Shown here piece after piece: positions 41,482 through 51,136 of a DNA stretch of 56,350 bases. Position 1 is the first letter of the stretch, and each line of letters begins with the position of its first letter. The stretch is from assembly GCA_009841015.1 (NCBI GenBank), contig VXMQ01000194.1, forward strand, positions 1 through 56,350, in the 5' to 3' direction. This stretch comes from Candidatus Palauibacter denitrificans (GTDB lineage Bacteria; Gemmatimonadota; Gemmatimonadetes; Palauibacterales; Palauibacteraceae). The position numbers and the translations under genes were made by a program. The notes under the pieces were generated by a model. It was not told the DNA's origin. It searched no databases and saw only the letters and a program-made list of their open reading frames with translations.

Positions 41482-43418
41482 GGGACGAGTTCCTCCTCGA
41501 CGAGGCGGGCGATCCACAGGCCGGAGTGGAGGTCGGAGGTAAATATCCGGCCCTTGAACAGCTGGGCGCCCCACGTCATCGACCAGTTCGGCACCGCGGC
41601 GTCCGGCGAGGACGTCTTGATGGCGCCGATCTCGCGGCCCTGGCGGTAGAGGTCGCCGCGCAGTTCGCCCGAGATGTCCAGCACCCGCAGCCCCGCCTGG
41701 TAGTAGCCGACGTAGAGCCGGTCGCGGTCGTCGCTCCACAGGTTGTGCGCTCCAGCTTCCGGCACGGTGTAGTGGGCGACCTTTACCGGGTCTTCCATGT
41801 CCGTCATGTCGAGCACTTCCACGTAGCCCCGCGCCTCGATGGGGCCGAACGCGTTCGGATCCCAGTCGGACGGGTAGATCTCGGCCGCCACGAACAGGTA
41901 CTTGCCGTGACGCCAGGCGACGTGCGTGTTCCCCTGCCCCGACACCCACCGCGACACGAGCTTCGGATCGCGGGCCGTGCCACCGTGCGTGCCCGCCCCG
42001 GCGTCGAGGATGTAGATGCCCTCGTTCCAGAACGACGCGTACGCGTAGCCGTCCTGGACGATGACGTCGTGCAGGCTGCGGACCGGTTCGTCGTGCGCCC
42101 AGCGGTTGATCTCGCGCGGGTTCGACGGATCGGAGATGTCGATGATGACGATCTCGCTCGTCCCGTTGTGGCAGGCGTAGACGAGGTCTTCGTCCCCCAG
42201 GATCCAGACGTTGTGCACGCCTCCCGTCACCGTGTCCGTGTACTCGGAGAGGATTTCCGGGTGGGCGGGATTCGAGAGGTCAAGGAGGACGATTCCGTTC
42301 CTGCGGCTGGAGGCCCCCTCGCGGGTGACGATCCCGAGGCGATTGTTCGGGTGGATCTTCACATCGTTGATGCGGCGGGCATCGAGCTGAATCGAGTCGG
42401 TGAGGACGGGCCGCGTGGCGTCCGTCACATCCCACACCTTCATCCAGTCATGGTAGAACGTGCCAAGGTAGGCGTAGTCGCGTCCGTCCACGCCCTCGAA
42501 CACCCAGGTGTCGCCGGCCCGGTGCGTGGAGGTGATCCCGCTTCCCACGAGTTCGAGCCGCGCCGTGTGGCGGCGGGGGCCCACCCGCACGGAAACCGTC
42601 CGGGCGATGGCCGGGCCCGCGATCGCGGTCACGTGGTACGTACCCGGCTCCTCCGCCACGAACAGCCCGCGTCCGTCGACGGGTTCGACGCTGGCCCCGC
42701 TCGGCGTCACGCTCCAGAGCGGCGCCAGAGGGATCTCGCGGCCGCCGTCGCGGCCCACCAGCCGGAAGGCCGCGACATCTCCCGTCGAAAGCGAGCCGAC
42801 ATCCCCGGAAGCCGCCAGTTCGTATTCCTCCGCCGTGTTTGGCGCGACGGTCACGTCGATCCGGGTCGAGGCATCTCCCGCGGAGACGGTGACGACCGTC
42901 TGTCCCGGTTCGTGGCCGAGCACGCGTCCGGAGCCATCCACCGTCGCGACAGCCGGGTCGGCGGAGGCGAACGCGAACTCGACATCGTCCACCGCGGTCC
43001 CCGGTTCCGTGTAGGCCGCGAGATTCAGAGCCGCGGTCACGCCCGCGTAGACGGGCCCGGCGAGGCGGGCTTCGATGCGGGCGGGCTCGAGCCGGGGCAC
43101 GCGGATCGTCACCCAACTCGGCTGGCCGCGGAACATCGCCGCCACGCGTGACTCGCCCGGCCGCACCGCCGTCACCACGCCCTCGTCCGTCACCGTCACG
43201 CCGTCGTCCGCCGCGAACCAGCGCACCTCCGAGGCGGCGCCTTCGTCCGCGGTTCCCTGGATCTCCGCGGTGAGCTGGAAGGACGCCCCCACTTCGAGTT
43301 CCAGTTCGGCCGGCGAAGCGACCGCGTACACCCGCTCCTGCGCGCCGAGGGCCGGCGGGCCGGCGGTCGCGACACCCGCGGCGAAGATGGAAGCGAGAAG
43401 CCCTGAGCGGAGCGACAT
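41478..43418 (-). CDS. Exported protein with BIG2 Ig-like domains and an LVIVD-repeat beta-propeller
   Basis: 646 residues. After a signal peptide (LLASIFAAGVATAG) come two or three bacterial Ig-like segments of BIG2 type (e.g. VTVTDEGVVTAVRPGESRV, AVATVDGSGRVLGHEPGQT). From about residue 300 there are propeller repeats: YLGTFYHDWMKVWDVTDA, GIVLLDLSNPAHPEILSEY, IVIIDISDPSNPREINRW, YVEVLDMTDMEDPVKVAHY and LRVLDISGELRG. It has no visible catalytic motif and probably binds a surface or partner. GGAGGAGAATC precedes the ATG. Coupled to the SDR. Confidence 0.88.
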   Translation of the reverse strand: MSLRSGLLASIFAAGVATAGPPALGAQERVYAVASPAELELEVGASFQLTAEIQGTADEGAASEVRWFAADDGVTVTDEGVVTAVRPGESRVAAMFRGQPSWVTIRVPRLEPARIEARLAGPVYAGVTAALNLAAYTEPGTAVDDVEFAFASADPAVATVDGSGRVLGHEPGQTVVTVSAGDASTRIDVTVAPNTAEEYELAASGDVGSLSTGDVAAFRLVGRDGGREIPLAPLWSVTPSGASVEPVDGRGLFVAEEPGTYHVTAIAGPAIARTVSVRVGPRRHTARLELVGSGITSTHRAGDTWVFEGVDGRDYAYLGTFYHDWMKVWDVTDATRPVLTDSIQLDARRINDVKIHPNNRLGIVTREGASSRRNGIVLLDLSNPAHPEILSEYTDTVTGGVHNVWILGDEDLVYACHNGTSEIVIIDISDPSNPREINRWAHDEPVRSLHDVIVQDGYAYASFWNEGIYILDAGAGTHGGTARDPKLVSRWVSGQGNTHVAWRHGKYLFVAAEIYPSDWDPNAFGPIEARGYVEVLDMTDMEDPVKVAHYTVPEAGAHNLWSDDRDRLYVGYYQAGLRVLDISGELRGDLYRQGREIGAIKTSSPDAAVPNWSMTWGAQLFKGRIFTSDLHSGLWIARLVEEELVP

Positions 43419-43562
43419 GATTCTCCTCCATGTGACTAAGCGATCATGCGACCAGGCGATCGAACCGGGATCGAAAGCTCGTTTCGACCGGCGCGGGCGG
43501 CAATAAGCGGCGATCGCCGGCCTGGTTGACCGGACGTTTGCCGGGTGGGAGCTTCGCCCATC

Positions 43563-46500
43563 ATGGAAACGCTCGACGCCGGATATGCGGCCGGGAGGCC
43601 TTCGCTCTCGGAGGGAGAAGCGGCCGGACTCGTCCGGGACTTCTGGGGCGTGCGCGGGCAGGCCCGTGAGTGCGCGAGCGAGCGCGACCGGGTGTTCGAG
43701 ATTTCGGACGCGACCCCTCGCGAGACTGTCGGCGGGCCCGGCGTCCGCGGATACCTGAAAGTTTCGAACCTGCTCGAAGACCGCGCGGTCCTGGAGGAGG
43801 AAGCGGCCCTGCTGGCGGCTCTTTCGGAGTCCCAGGCCTGCTTCGCGCTTCCGAACTGGCGCCCCGCTGCGAGCGAGGAGGCGAAGAGCGACGAGGCGAA
43901 GGCCTCCGCGGACACGTCGGCGGGTGCGGGTCTCATCGAACACGCGATCGGCGGGCGCACCCACTTCGCCCGCTTCCTGGAGCCGGTGCCCGGCATTCCG
44001 CTCGACGGTTTCCGGCCGCACGGACCCGAACTGCGCCGGCAGATCGGCCGCCTCGCCGGGGTCCTCGATCGTTCTTCATCGCGGCTGGCGGGCGCGGACC
44101 GCCCGATGATCTGGGACCTTCGCCGCGCCGCCTCTCTCATCGCGGAGAATCTGGACGCGATCGGTGAACCGGGCCGGCGCGAAGTCCTCGCCCGCGTTCT
44201 CGAGCGGCACGCGGCGGTCGTGCGGCCGCGGGCGGGCGAGTTGCGCCAGAGCCTGATCTACAACGACGCGAACCCGGCCAATATCCATGTCGATCCGGGG
44301 CGGATGAAGGACGGAGCACCCCACCTCTTGGGCATCGTCGACTTCGGCGACACGATCCGCTCGTGGACGGTGGCGAACCTCGCCGTGGCCTGCGCCTACG
44401 CCGGGTTCGCGACGCGCGATCCGGTGGCCGCCTTCTGCGACGTGGCGCGGGGGTACGTCGCGGAACACGAGGTCGTGGGGGCGGAAGCGGATGTCCTCTA
44501 CGAACTGGCGCGGCTGCGGCTCGCGCTGAGCGTGACCATCTCGTCCGTCCGGGGCGGCCAGGAGCCCGACAACGAGTACCTGCTCGTGAGCCAGGCACCC
44601 GCGTGGGAGGTGCTCGAGCGGCTGGACGCGACGCCCGCGAACCTGGGGCGCTACCGGCTGCGGGAGGCCTGCGGACATGCGCCGTGTCCCTCTACGGCTC
44701 GGATCATCGGGGCGCTCGAACGCGCCGCCCCGGACGCCGCGCCGGTGCTCGATCCGGACCCCCGCACCGCGCCCACGGTTACGCTGGACCTGAGCGTGGA
44801 GTCGGGGGACGACGGCGAAACCTTCGATCCCACGGACCACACGGTGTTTTCGCAGCGGCTGTTCGACCGGATGCGGGACGCGGGCGCGGCGGTCGGCATC
44901 GGCCGCTACGACGAGGTGCGCTGGTGGTACACGGGCGAGGCCTTCCGCGCGCCGGGAAACGAGATGGACGAGTGGCGGACTGTCCACCTCGGAGTCGACC
45001 TGTTCGCGGAGCCGGGGACGCCCGTCCTCGCGCCGCTCGCGGGTCGCGTCGTATCCGTGCAGGACAACGCCGACCGCCTGGATTACGGTCCGACCATCAT
45101 CCTGGAGCACGAACTGGAGGATCCGGCCGGCGGAGCGGAGGATCCGGCCGGCGGGGCGGGGACACCCGTCCGATTTCGGACGCTGTTCGGGCACCTGTCG
45201 CCCGAATCCCTGCCGAACGTCGCGCCCGGCGAGGTCGTGGAGGCGGGCCGGACCATCGGCTGGATCGGCGCCCCGCCGGGCAACGGCGACTGGGCCCCGC
45301 ACCTTCACTTCCAGATCCTTATCGACCCCCTGGGCTACGAGGGGACCTTCCCGGGCGTCGCCGCCCCGAGCGCCCGTGGCGTCTGGACGGCGGTGAGCCC
45401 CGACCCGAACCACCTGCTTCGGCTCCCGGGCGAGGCGACGGCGCCGCGACCCCGCAGCCACGCCGCCCTCCTCGAGGACCGGAACCGGCAGCTCGGCCCC
45501 TCGCTGAGCCTCTCCTACCGGCGACCGCTCCACATCGTCCGGGGCCGGGGCGCATGGCTCTACGACATCGACGGCCAGCCCTTCCTCGACTGCGTGAACA
45601 ACGTCGCCCACGTCGGGCACTCGCACCCGCGCGTGAACGAGGCGGCGCGCCGCCAGATGGCCGCGCTCAACACGAACACGCGCTACCTGCACGAGACCAT
45701 CCTCGAATACACGGAGCGGCTGACGGCCCTCTTCCCGGCCCCGCTCGACGTGTGCTTCCTCGTCTGCTCCGGCACCGAGGCCAACGAACTCGCCCTGCGC
45801 ATGGCGCGCACGCACACCGGCAAGGTGGGCGCGGTCGTCCTCGACGGGGCGTACCACGGGAACTCGAGTTCGGTCGTCAACTTGAGCCCCTACAAGTTCA
45901 ACGGCCCCGGCGGGAAAGGACTCCGGCCGTGGGTCCGCATGGCGCCCATGCCGGACCTGTTTCGGGGGATCCACCGCGGGCCGGCACGAGAGGCGGCGCC
46001 CCTGTACGCGGCCTGTGTCGGCGAGGCGGCGCGGGCGCTCGAGACGGAGCCCACCTGGTTCGGGGACCGCCCACCCGGCGCGGCCGCCTTCTTCCACGAG
46101 TCGATCCTCAGTTGCGGCGGCCAGATCCCGCTCCCGGCCGGATACCTCGCGGCTTCCTACGCGGCGGCCCGCGAGCACGGCGCCCTGTGCGTGGCCGACG
46201 AGGTGCAGGTCGGCTTCGGTCGCGTGGGATCGCACTTCTGGGCGTTCGAGGAGCACGGCGTCATCCCTGACATTGTCACCCTGGGCAAGCCGATCGGGAA
46301 CGGCCACCCGCTCGCCGCGGTCATCACCACGCGCGAGATCGCCGAGTCCTTCGCCAACGGGATGGAGTACTTCAACACCTACGGCGGGAACCCCGTCTCC
46401 TGCGCCATCGGCCTCGCCGTCCTGGAGGTGATCGAGGAAGAGGGACTGCGGGACAACGCCGCCATCGTCGGCCGGCGCCTGTTGGCCGGCCTGGACCGTC

Positions 46501-46775
46501 TCCGCGACCGTCACGCTCCGATCGGGGACGCCCGCGGCCGCGGCCTCTTCACGGGCATCGAGTTCGTGCGCGAGGGCGACGATCTCGAGCCGGCCGCCGA
46601 CCTCGCCGACGCCGCCGTCCAGCGGATGCGCGACCGCGGCATCCTGCTGAGCACGGACGGCCCCGACCACAACGTGATCAAGATGAAGCCCCCGCTCGTC
46701 TTTTCCGAAGCCGACGCCGACCTGCTGGTCTCCAACCTCGACGAGATCCTCGGCGAAACCTCCTTCCAGCCCTGA
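43563..46775 (+). CDS. Three-domain fusion: phosphotransferase, M23 peptidase and class III aminotransferase
   Basis: 1070 residues. Residues 1 to about 400 form an APH-like kinase with the catalytic [15 protein letters not shown] (Asp235) and GIVDFGDT (Asp260). About 430-620 is an M23/LytM domain with HLGVD (His475) and HLHF (His580, His582), so the zinc site is complete. From about 650 is a class III PLP aminotransferase with [11 protein letters not shown] and [11 protein letters not shown] (Lys909). This architecture is known in other bacteria (PRK06148/PRK06149-type proteins), without an established function; the aminotransferase resembles phospholyases on ethanolamine phosphate. There is no signal peptide, odd for an M23 domain. 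ATG at 43563 rather than GTG 43545. Confidence 0.9.
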   Translation: METLDAGYAAGRPSLSEGEAAGLVRDFWGVRGQARECASERDRVFEISDATPRETVGGPGVRGYLKVSNLLEDRAVLEEEAALLAALSESQACFALPNWRPAASEEAKSDEAKASADTSAGAGLIEHAIGGRTHFARFLEPVPGIPLDGFRPHGPELRRQIGRLAGVLDRSSSRLAGADRPMIWDLRRAASLIAENLDAIGEPGRREVLARVLERHAAVVRPRAGELRQSLIYNDANPANIHVDPGRMKDGAPHLLGIVDFGDTIRSWTVANLAVACAYAGFATRDPVAAFCDVARGYVAEHEVVGAEADVLYELARLRLALSVTISSVRGGQEPDNEYLLVSQAPAWEVLERLDATPANLGRYRLREACGHAPCPSTARIIGALERAAPDAAPVLDPDPRTAPTVTLDLSVESGDDGETFDPTDHTVFSQRLFDRMRDAGAAVGIGRYDEVRWWYTGEAFRAPGNEMDEWRTVHLGVDLFAEPGTPVLAPLAGRVVSVQDNADRLDYGPTIILEHELEDPAGGAEDPAGGAGTPVRFRTLFGHLSPESLPNVAPGEVVEAGRTIGWIGAPPGNGDWAPHLHFQILIDPLGYEGTFPGVAAPSARGVWTAVSPDPNHLLRLPGEATAPRPRSHAALLEDRNRQLGPSLSLSYRRPLHIVRGRGAWLYDIDGQPFLDCVNNVAHVGHSHPRVNEAARRQMAALNTNTRYLHETILEYTERLTALFPAPLDVCFLVCSGTEANELALRMARTHTGKVGAVVLDGAYHGNSSSVVNLSPYKFNGPGGKGLRPWVRMAPMPDLFRGIHRGPAREAAPLYAACVGEAARALETEPTWFGDRPPGAAAFFHESILSCGGQIPLPAGYLAASYAAAREHGALCVADEVQVGFGRVGSHFWAFEEHGVIPDIVTLGKPIGNGHPLAAVITTREIAESFANGMEYFNTYGGNPVSCAIGLAVLEVIEEEGLRDNAAIVGRRLLAGLDRLRDRHAPIGDARGRGLFTGIEFVREGDDLEPAADLADAAVQRMRDRGILLSTDGPDHNVIKMKPPLVFSEADADLLVSNLDEILGETSFQP

Positions 46776-46785
46776 CCCGCGTCGG

Positions 46786-48897
46786 CTACGATCCGGCCTG
46801 GGTTGCGGCGGTGCGGTCGTCGTCGTGGGTGCCCCAGCGCTCGAACCACTTCCTGAGGATGAGTTGCGTGCGCAGGAAGTTGGACGGCAGGCGCGACGTT
46901 CCGTGCCACTCGCCCTGGAACTGAACCATCGCCGTCGGCTTGTTCTGCGCCTTGAGCGCCTGGTAGAACTGCTCGGTCTGCGACATCGGGGTCCGCAGGT
47001 CGAGGACGCCCGTCATCAGCATCGTCGGCGTGGTGACGTTGCCCACGTAGGTGATCGGCGAGCGGCGGATGTGCTCGCTCGGGTCCACCCACGGGAACTC
47101 CTGGAAGTCCGCGTACCAGCGCAGGTAGTTGCCGTCGACCTCATTCGGGAAGTTGAACCAGTTCACGACCGGACAGTTCGCCGACGCGGCCCGGAAGCGG
47201 TCTGTGTGCCCCACCACCCACGATGTCAGGACGCCGCCGCCCGAGCACCCGTAGACGAACAGGTTGCCGTCGTCCACGTAGCCGCGGGAGATGACCTCGT
47301 CCACGCTCGACATGAGGTCGTCGAAATCGTGGTTCGGGTAGTCGTACTGGATCGCGTTCCCGAACTCCGTGCCGTAGCCGGAACTGCCGCGGGGGTTCGT
47401 GTAGAGGACGACGTAGCCGTTCGCCGCGTGCTCCTGCCACGAGAAGTTGAACCCGCCGTTGTACATGCCGTGCGGGCCGCCGTGGATCACGAGGATGAGC
47501 GGATACTGCCGCGAGGCGTCGAAGTCCGGGGGCTTGATGACCCAGCCGTGAATCGGGAGTCCGTCGTGGGATGATTCGCTCCAGACCTGTTCGACTTCGC
47601 CCAGCGTCACGCCCGCGAGCACGTCGGCGTTCACATCGGTCAGCCTCGTGCGACGGTCGGGCCGGTCCACGTGGAAGACGTAGATGTCGCCGGGTTCGTG
47701 CGCATCGCCCCACATCCCGACGGCCATCCCGCCGCCGCTCACGTCGTTGAGGCCGAACATCTGCGGACCCTCGGTCATCGCCCGCACAGTTCCGTCCACC
47801 GAGGCGTAGTGGACGTTGCGATAGCCGTCCGCCGAGGCGTCGAAGTAGACGCCGTCACCGTCCGGGGCCCAGTGCAACGTCCCGGGACTGCGGTCCATCT
47901 CGGCCGTCAGGGCGCGCGGGTTCGATCCGTCCGCGTTCATCACATAGACGGCGGACTCGATGTAGTCGAACGTCGTCGTGTCGTGCCCCACGTAGGCGAT
48001 CATGCGCCCGTCCGGGGATGGCACAGGCCGGTTGTCCGGGCCCTTGCGCGTCGTGACCTGGCTCAGTTCGCCGGATGCCGCGTCAAGCCGGTAGATCTCG
48101 GTCTCCTGCCACCGGTACACCGCGTCTTCCGCGACGAGACTGCTGAAGAGGAGTGACTGTCCGTCAGGCTCCCAGACGGGGATGCCGTAGTTGAAGTCGC
48201 CCTCCGTGAGCTGGCGCGCCGTACCGCCCTCGGCGGGGACGACGAAGATGTGCTGGTACTTGTCGCCCAGGAATCCGATGCGGTCCTGCCGATAGACGAG
48301 GCGCTCGATGATCCGGGGGCCCGGCGTCCACGTCGCCCCTTCCGGCTCGGGGAGCGAGATGGACCAGTGGCGCGCCGTGGGCTGCTCCGCCCCCACGCGC
48401 ATCGTGAACGAGAAGCGCGTCCCGTCGGGAGACCATGCGATGTTCGAAGGACTGTCCGTGAGCCGCGTCACCTGGGAGACGGCGCCCTCGGCATCCATCC
48501 AGCGCACGAAGATCTGCGTGTTCCCCTCATCATCGGGCGCGAGGAACGCGAGCCGGCTGCCATCGGGAGACCAGCGCGGCGAGGACCCGTCCACGAGGTG
48601 GCGCGGGCGGCTCCCGTCCGCATTCACGATCCAGATCGACGACTCCCACGCATCGTTCATCTTGTCGACCCACAGACGCTCATAAACGACGGCGCCGCCA
48701 TCCGGCGAAATCCGCGGGTCCTGGACGCGCTCCCAGTCGAGCCAGGACTCGAGCGCGAGCGGGCCGTTCGCTTCCTGCGCGACCAGCGCCGAGCCGGGGA
48801 TCGCGAGGCTGCAGAGGACGCCAAATGCACAGAACGCTGCAAGGGTGGCGGGAATGCGGAAGAGGGCGCGGCGGGAAAGGGGGGCGCGCGTGTCCAT
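46786..48897 (-). CDS. Exported S9 family peptidase (dipeptidyl peptidase/acylaminoacyl peptidase-like)
   Basis: 703 residues. A basic N-terminus with SRRALFR and a hydrophobic stretch (ATLAAFCAFGVLCSLAIPG) form a signal or anchor. A propeller of WSPDG-type repeats covers about residues 40-420, then the hydrolase domain with VIHGGPHGMY, GCSGGGVL (Ser552, where GGSYGG is usual), GVLDLRTPMSQTEQFYQAL (Asp) and EWHGTSR (His). AGGAGG precedes the ATG. The triad is intact despite the changed nucleophile elbow. Convergent with the fusion gene, 10 nt away; it probably degrades oligopeptides outside the cytoplasm. Confidence 0.92.
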   Translation of the reverse strand: MDTRAPLSRRALFRIPATLAAFCAFGVLCSLAIPGSALVAQEANGPLALESWLDWERVQDPRISPDGGAVVYERLWVDKMNDAWESSIWIVNADGSRPRHLVDGSSPRWSPDGSRLAFLAPDDEGNTQIFVRWMDAEGAVSQVTRLTDSPSNIAWSPDGTRFSFTMRVGAEQPTARHWSISLPEPEGATWTPGPRIIERLVYRQDRIGFLGDKYQHIFVVPAEGGTARQLTEGDFNYGIPVWEPDGQSLLFSSLVAEDAVYRWQETEIYRLDAASGELSQVTTRKGPDNRPVPSPDGRMIAYVGHDTTTFDYIESAVYVMNADGSNPRALTAEMDRSPGTLHWAPDGDGVYFDASADGYRNVHYASVDGTVRAMTEGPQMFGLNDVSGGGMAVGMWGDAHEPGDIYVFHVDRPDRRTRLTDVNADVLAGVTLGEVEQVWSESSHDGLPIHGWVIKPPDFDASRQYPLILVIHGGPHGMYNGGFNFSWQEHAANGYVVLYTNPRGSSGYGTEFGNAIQYDYPNHDFDDLMSSVDEVISRGYVDDGNLFVYGCSGGGVLTSWVVGHTDRFRAASANCPVVNWFNFPNEVDGNYLRWYADFQEFPWVDPSEHIRRSPITYVGNVTTPTMLMTGVLDLRTPMSQTEQFYQALKAQNKPTAMVQFQGEWHGTSRLPSNFLRTQLILRKWFERWGTHDDDRTAATQAGS

Positions 48898-49107
48898 GGG
48901 TACCTCCTGGTGTGATGGGCGCAGGGCCTTTCGGAACATGGGACGCACCTCGCCGCGTGCATAGAGCGGGCGTCGGCGCGCGCGCCCCCATGCCCCCCGA
49001 AGTCCCGCGTCTTATGTTGCAGAGCAGCCCGTGGAGGGCATTAGCTGCGGGCTGCCAGTGAACGACCGCCGCGCGCGATGCGGCGACCCATAACACGGGA
49101 GGTTTCC

Positions 49108-50430
49108 GTGACGACTCGCCCGCCCACCGATGCGACCCGCATGCCCGACCGCCGCCGATTCCTCAAGCGTGCCGCCGCTGGCGCCGCCCTTGCGGCAACC
49201 CCGGCCTGGACGCGGGCGCCGTCGAAGCCCGGTCTCCGCCTCGAGGAACTGTCGGCACGGCGGGACTTCATGGGGACGGAGGACGAGTCCTTCTGGGAGA
49301 TGGTGAAGTCCCAGTTCCCACTCCGTCCCGGACTCGTTCTCGTGAACGCGGCGAATCTCTGCCCCTCGCCGTGGCCGGTGCAGGAGGCCGTGTTCGGGTA
49401 CACGCGCGACATCGACCGGGACGCCTCGTTCCACAACCGGGCCAAGTTCAACGCGCTCGCGGAGAAGTCCGTGGAGGCGCTCGCGCGGCTGCTGGGCGCC
49501 TCGTCCGAGGAGATCGTGATCACCCGCAACACCTCCGAGAGCAACAACACCGTCATCAACGGGCTCACGCTGGGCGCGGGAGACGAGGTCGTGCTGTGGG
49601 ATCAGAACCATCCCACGAACAACGTGGCGTGGGACGTCCGGGCGGACCGCTGGGGCTACAAGGTGATCCGCGTGGCGACGCCGCCGGCGCCCGAGACGGA
49701 GGACGAACTGATCGACGCCTTCGTGAGCGTCTTCACCGACCGGACGCGGGTGCTCGCGGTCACGCAGATCTCGAACATCTCGGGGGTCGAGCTGCCGGCG
49801 CGGCGTCTGTGCAGCATCGCACGCGACCGCGGCATCTACGTGCACATGGACGGGGCGCAGAGCTTCGGCGCGGTGGGAGTCGACCTCCACGCCATGGGCT
49901 GCGACTCGTACACCGGGAGCGCCCACAAGTGGTTCTGCGGACCCAAGGAAGCCGGGGTCCTCTACGTCCGGGCCGACCGGGTCGCGGAGTTGTGGCCGAG
50001 CGACGTCGGCGTGGGATGGGAGGGCGCGGTCGCGGGAGGCGGAGCCGACAAGTTCGGCACGTACGGCCAGCGGGACGACGCCGCGGTGGCGGGCGTGGGG
50101 ACGACGGTGGAGTTCCACGAGGCGATCGGGCCGGCGGCGATCGAGGCCCGCATGCGCGCCCTCGCGACCGGGCTCAAGGCGGCGATCCGCGAGCGGATCC
50201 CCGGCGTGAAGTTCCACACGTCCGACGTACCGGGCCTCGGCGGGGGCGTGGTCATCGCCGAACTGGGGGTCGACGACCACACGGAGATCTACAACCGGAT
50301 CTACGAGGAGCACGGCGTCGCAGGCGCACTCCGCCGGGGCGTGTTCCCGGGCATCCGTCTCTGCCCGCACATGTACAACACGATGGCGGAGATGGAGCAG
50401 ATCGCCGATGCCCTCGCCCGATCCGCCTAG
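49108..50430 (+). CDS. Tat-exported class V aminotransferase-fold PLP enzyme
   Basis: 440 residues from GTG 49108 with GGGAGG 5 nt upstream; an ATG at 49078 is less likely. DRRRFLKRAAAGAALAA is a twin-arginine signal, so the folded PLP protein would be exported. The class V fold is shown by NAANLCPSPWPVQEAV, NTSESNNTVINGL, MDGAQSFGAVGVDL and TGSAHKWFCGPKEAG with the PLP Lys. It resembles isopenicillin N epimerase and cysteine desulfurase relatives. The exact reaction is unknown. Convergent with the toxin gene, overlapping its stop by 4 nt. Confidence 0.92.
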   Translation: MTTRPPTDATRMPDRRRFLKRAAAGAALAATPAWTRAPSKPGLRLEELSARRDFMGTEDESFWEMVKSQFPLRPGLVLVNAANLCPSPWPVQEAVFGYTRDIDRDASFHNRAKFNALAEKSVEALARLLGASSEEIVITRNTSESNNTVINGLTLGAGDEVVLWDQNHPTNNVAWDVRADRWGYKVIRVATPPAPETEDELIDAFVSVFTDRTRVLAVTQISNISGVELPARRLCSIARDRGIYVHMDGAQSFGAVGVDLHAMGCDSYTGSAHKWFCGPKEAGVLYVRADRVAELWPSDVGVGWEGAVAGGGADKFGTYGQRDDAAVAGVGTTVEFHEAIGPAAIEARMRALATGLKAAIRERIPGVKFHTSDVPGLGGGVVIAELGVDDHTEIYNRIYEEHGVAGALRRGVFPGIRLCPHMYNTMAEMEQIADALARSA

Positions 50431-50801
50431 CAGGCCAACCGGAGCCCAAAAGGCTCAAAGCGTCGAAAGTCCTTTACGTTCACTGTGGCGATCTGCGCTC
50501 CTTCCCCGAGCGCGGTGGCCGCGATCATGCAGTCGAGCAGCGACCCCCGTCGCCGCCCGGAATCGTTGAACAGACGAGCGGCCAGGGCGGCTTCTCCAGG
50601 CGTGAATTCGGTGGGCGGACCGATCAGGTCAGCCGCGAGTTCAAGCGCGGAGGAGCGCAGCGGCCCGCAGAGGAACTCCGCCCAGGCCACGGCGCTCATT
50701 CCCAGCACCTCGCCGTCGGAGATCCAGCTTCTCAACTCCTGATCCTGCGCCGATCCCGCTACGAGGGCGCGGATCAGGAAACTGGTGTCCAGATGGATCA
50801 C
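50427..50801 (-). CDS. PIN-domain toxin (second toxin-antitoxin pair)
   Basis: 124 residues from a GTG that overlaps the antitoxin stop by 4 nt. PIN residues: HLDTSFLIRAL (Asp), VAWAEFL (Glu), SLLDCMIAAT (Asp) and TVNVKDFRRF (Asp). Likely a VapC-type ribonuclease. Its sequence is not close to the toxin at 35065. Confidence 0.9.
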   Translation of the reverse strand: MIHLDTSFLIRALVAGSAQDQELRSWISDGEVLGMSAVAWAEFLCGPLRSSALELAADLIGPPTEFTPGEAALAARLFNDSGRRRGSLLDCMIAATALGEGAQIATVNVKDFRRFEPFGLRLAC

Positions 50802-51082
50802 CCTTCGCCGGCCGTGATACCGGCGCGCTGAGCGCGTCGCTCCTCCCCGACTTCGCGCTCCCATGCGGCGAGATCGAGGCTGCGTTCACGGACGGCCGTC
50901 TGCAGTCGGTCGAGCGCCGCGAGAGGACCGTCCTCCCGTGTCGCATCCTCGTCCGCCGCCGCTTTGATCGCCCGTCTCAGAACTTCCGACTTGGAGACCT
51001 TCCAGCGACGCGCGAGCGCTTCGAGAGTTCGCACTGAGGCTACATCGAGCGAATACGTGGACTTGATCGTAGTGGTGGCCAT
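50798..51082 (-). CDS. Ribbon-helix-helix antitoxin
   Basis: 94 residues. The N-terminal strand and helices (TIKSTYSLDVASVRTLEALARRWKVSKSEVLRRAIK) match the ribbon-helix-helix fold with the usual SKSEVLRRAI turn. The charged C-terminus should wrap the toxin. The start at 51082 is 8 bp from a 14-bp palindrome that is the likely operator. Confidence 0.88.
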   Translation of the reverse strand: MATTTIKSTYSLDVASVRTLEALARRWKVSKSEVLRRAIKAAADEDATREDGPLAALDRLQTAVRERSLDLAAWEREVGEERRAQRAGITAGEG

Positions 51083-51090
51083 GCGTGCAT

Positions 51091-51104
51091 GGTATGGCCA
51101 TACC
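51091..51104 (-). promoter_or_regulatory. Palindromic operator of the second toxin-antitoxin pair
   Basis: GGTATGGCCATACC is a perfect 14-bp palindrome 8 bp upstream of the antitoxin ATG. Ribbon-helix-helix antitoxins bind such short inverted repeats and repress their own promoter. Confidence 0.7.
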
Positions 51105-51136
51105 CTGTCGGACGTCAAGGAGATGGGAGAAGGCTG

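Noticed and set aside
45115..45155. Frameshift or insertion in the M23 domain of the fusion protein
   Set aside because: There is an 18-bp direct repeat encoding EDPAGG twice, but it is in frame and the zinc ligands on both sides are kept.
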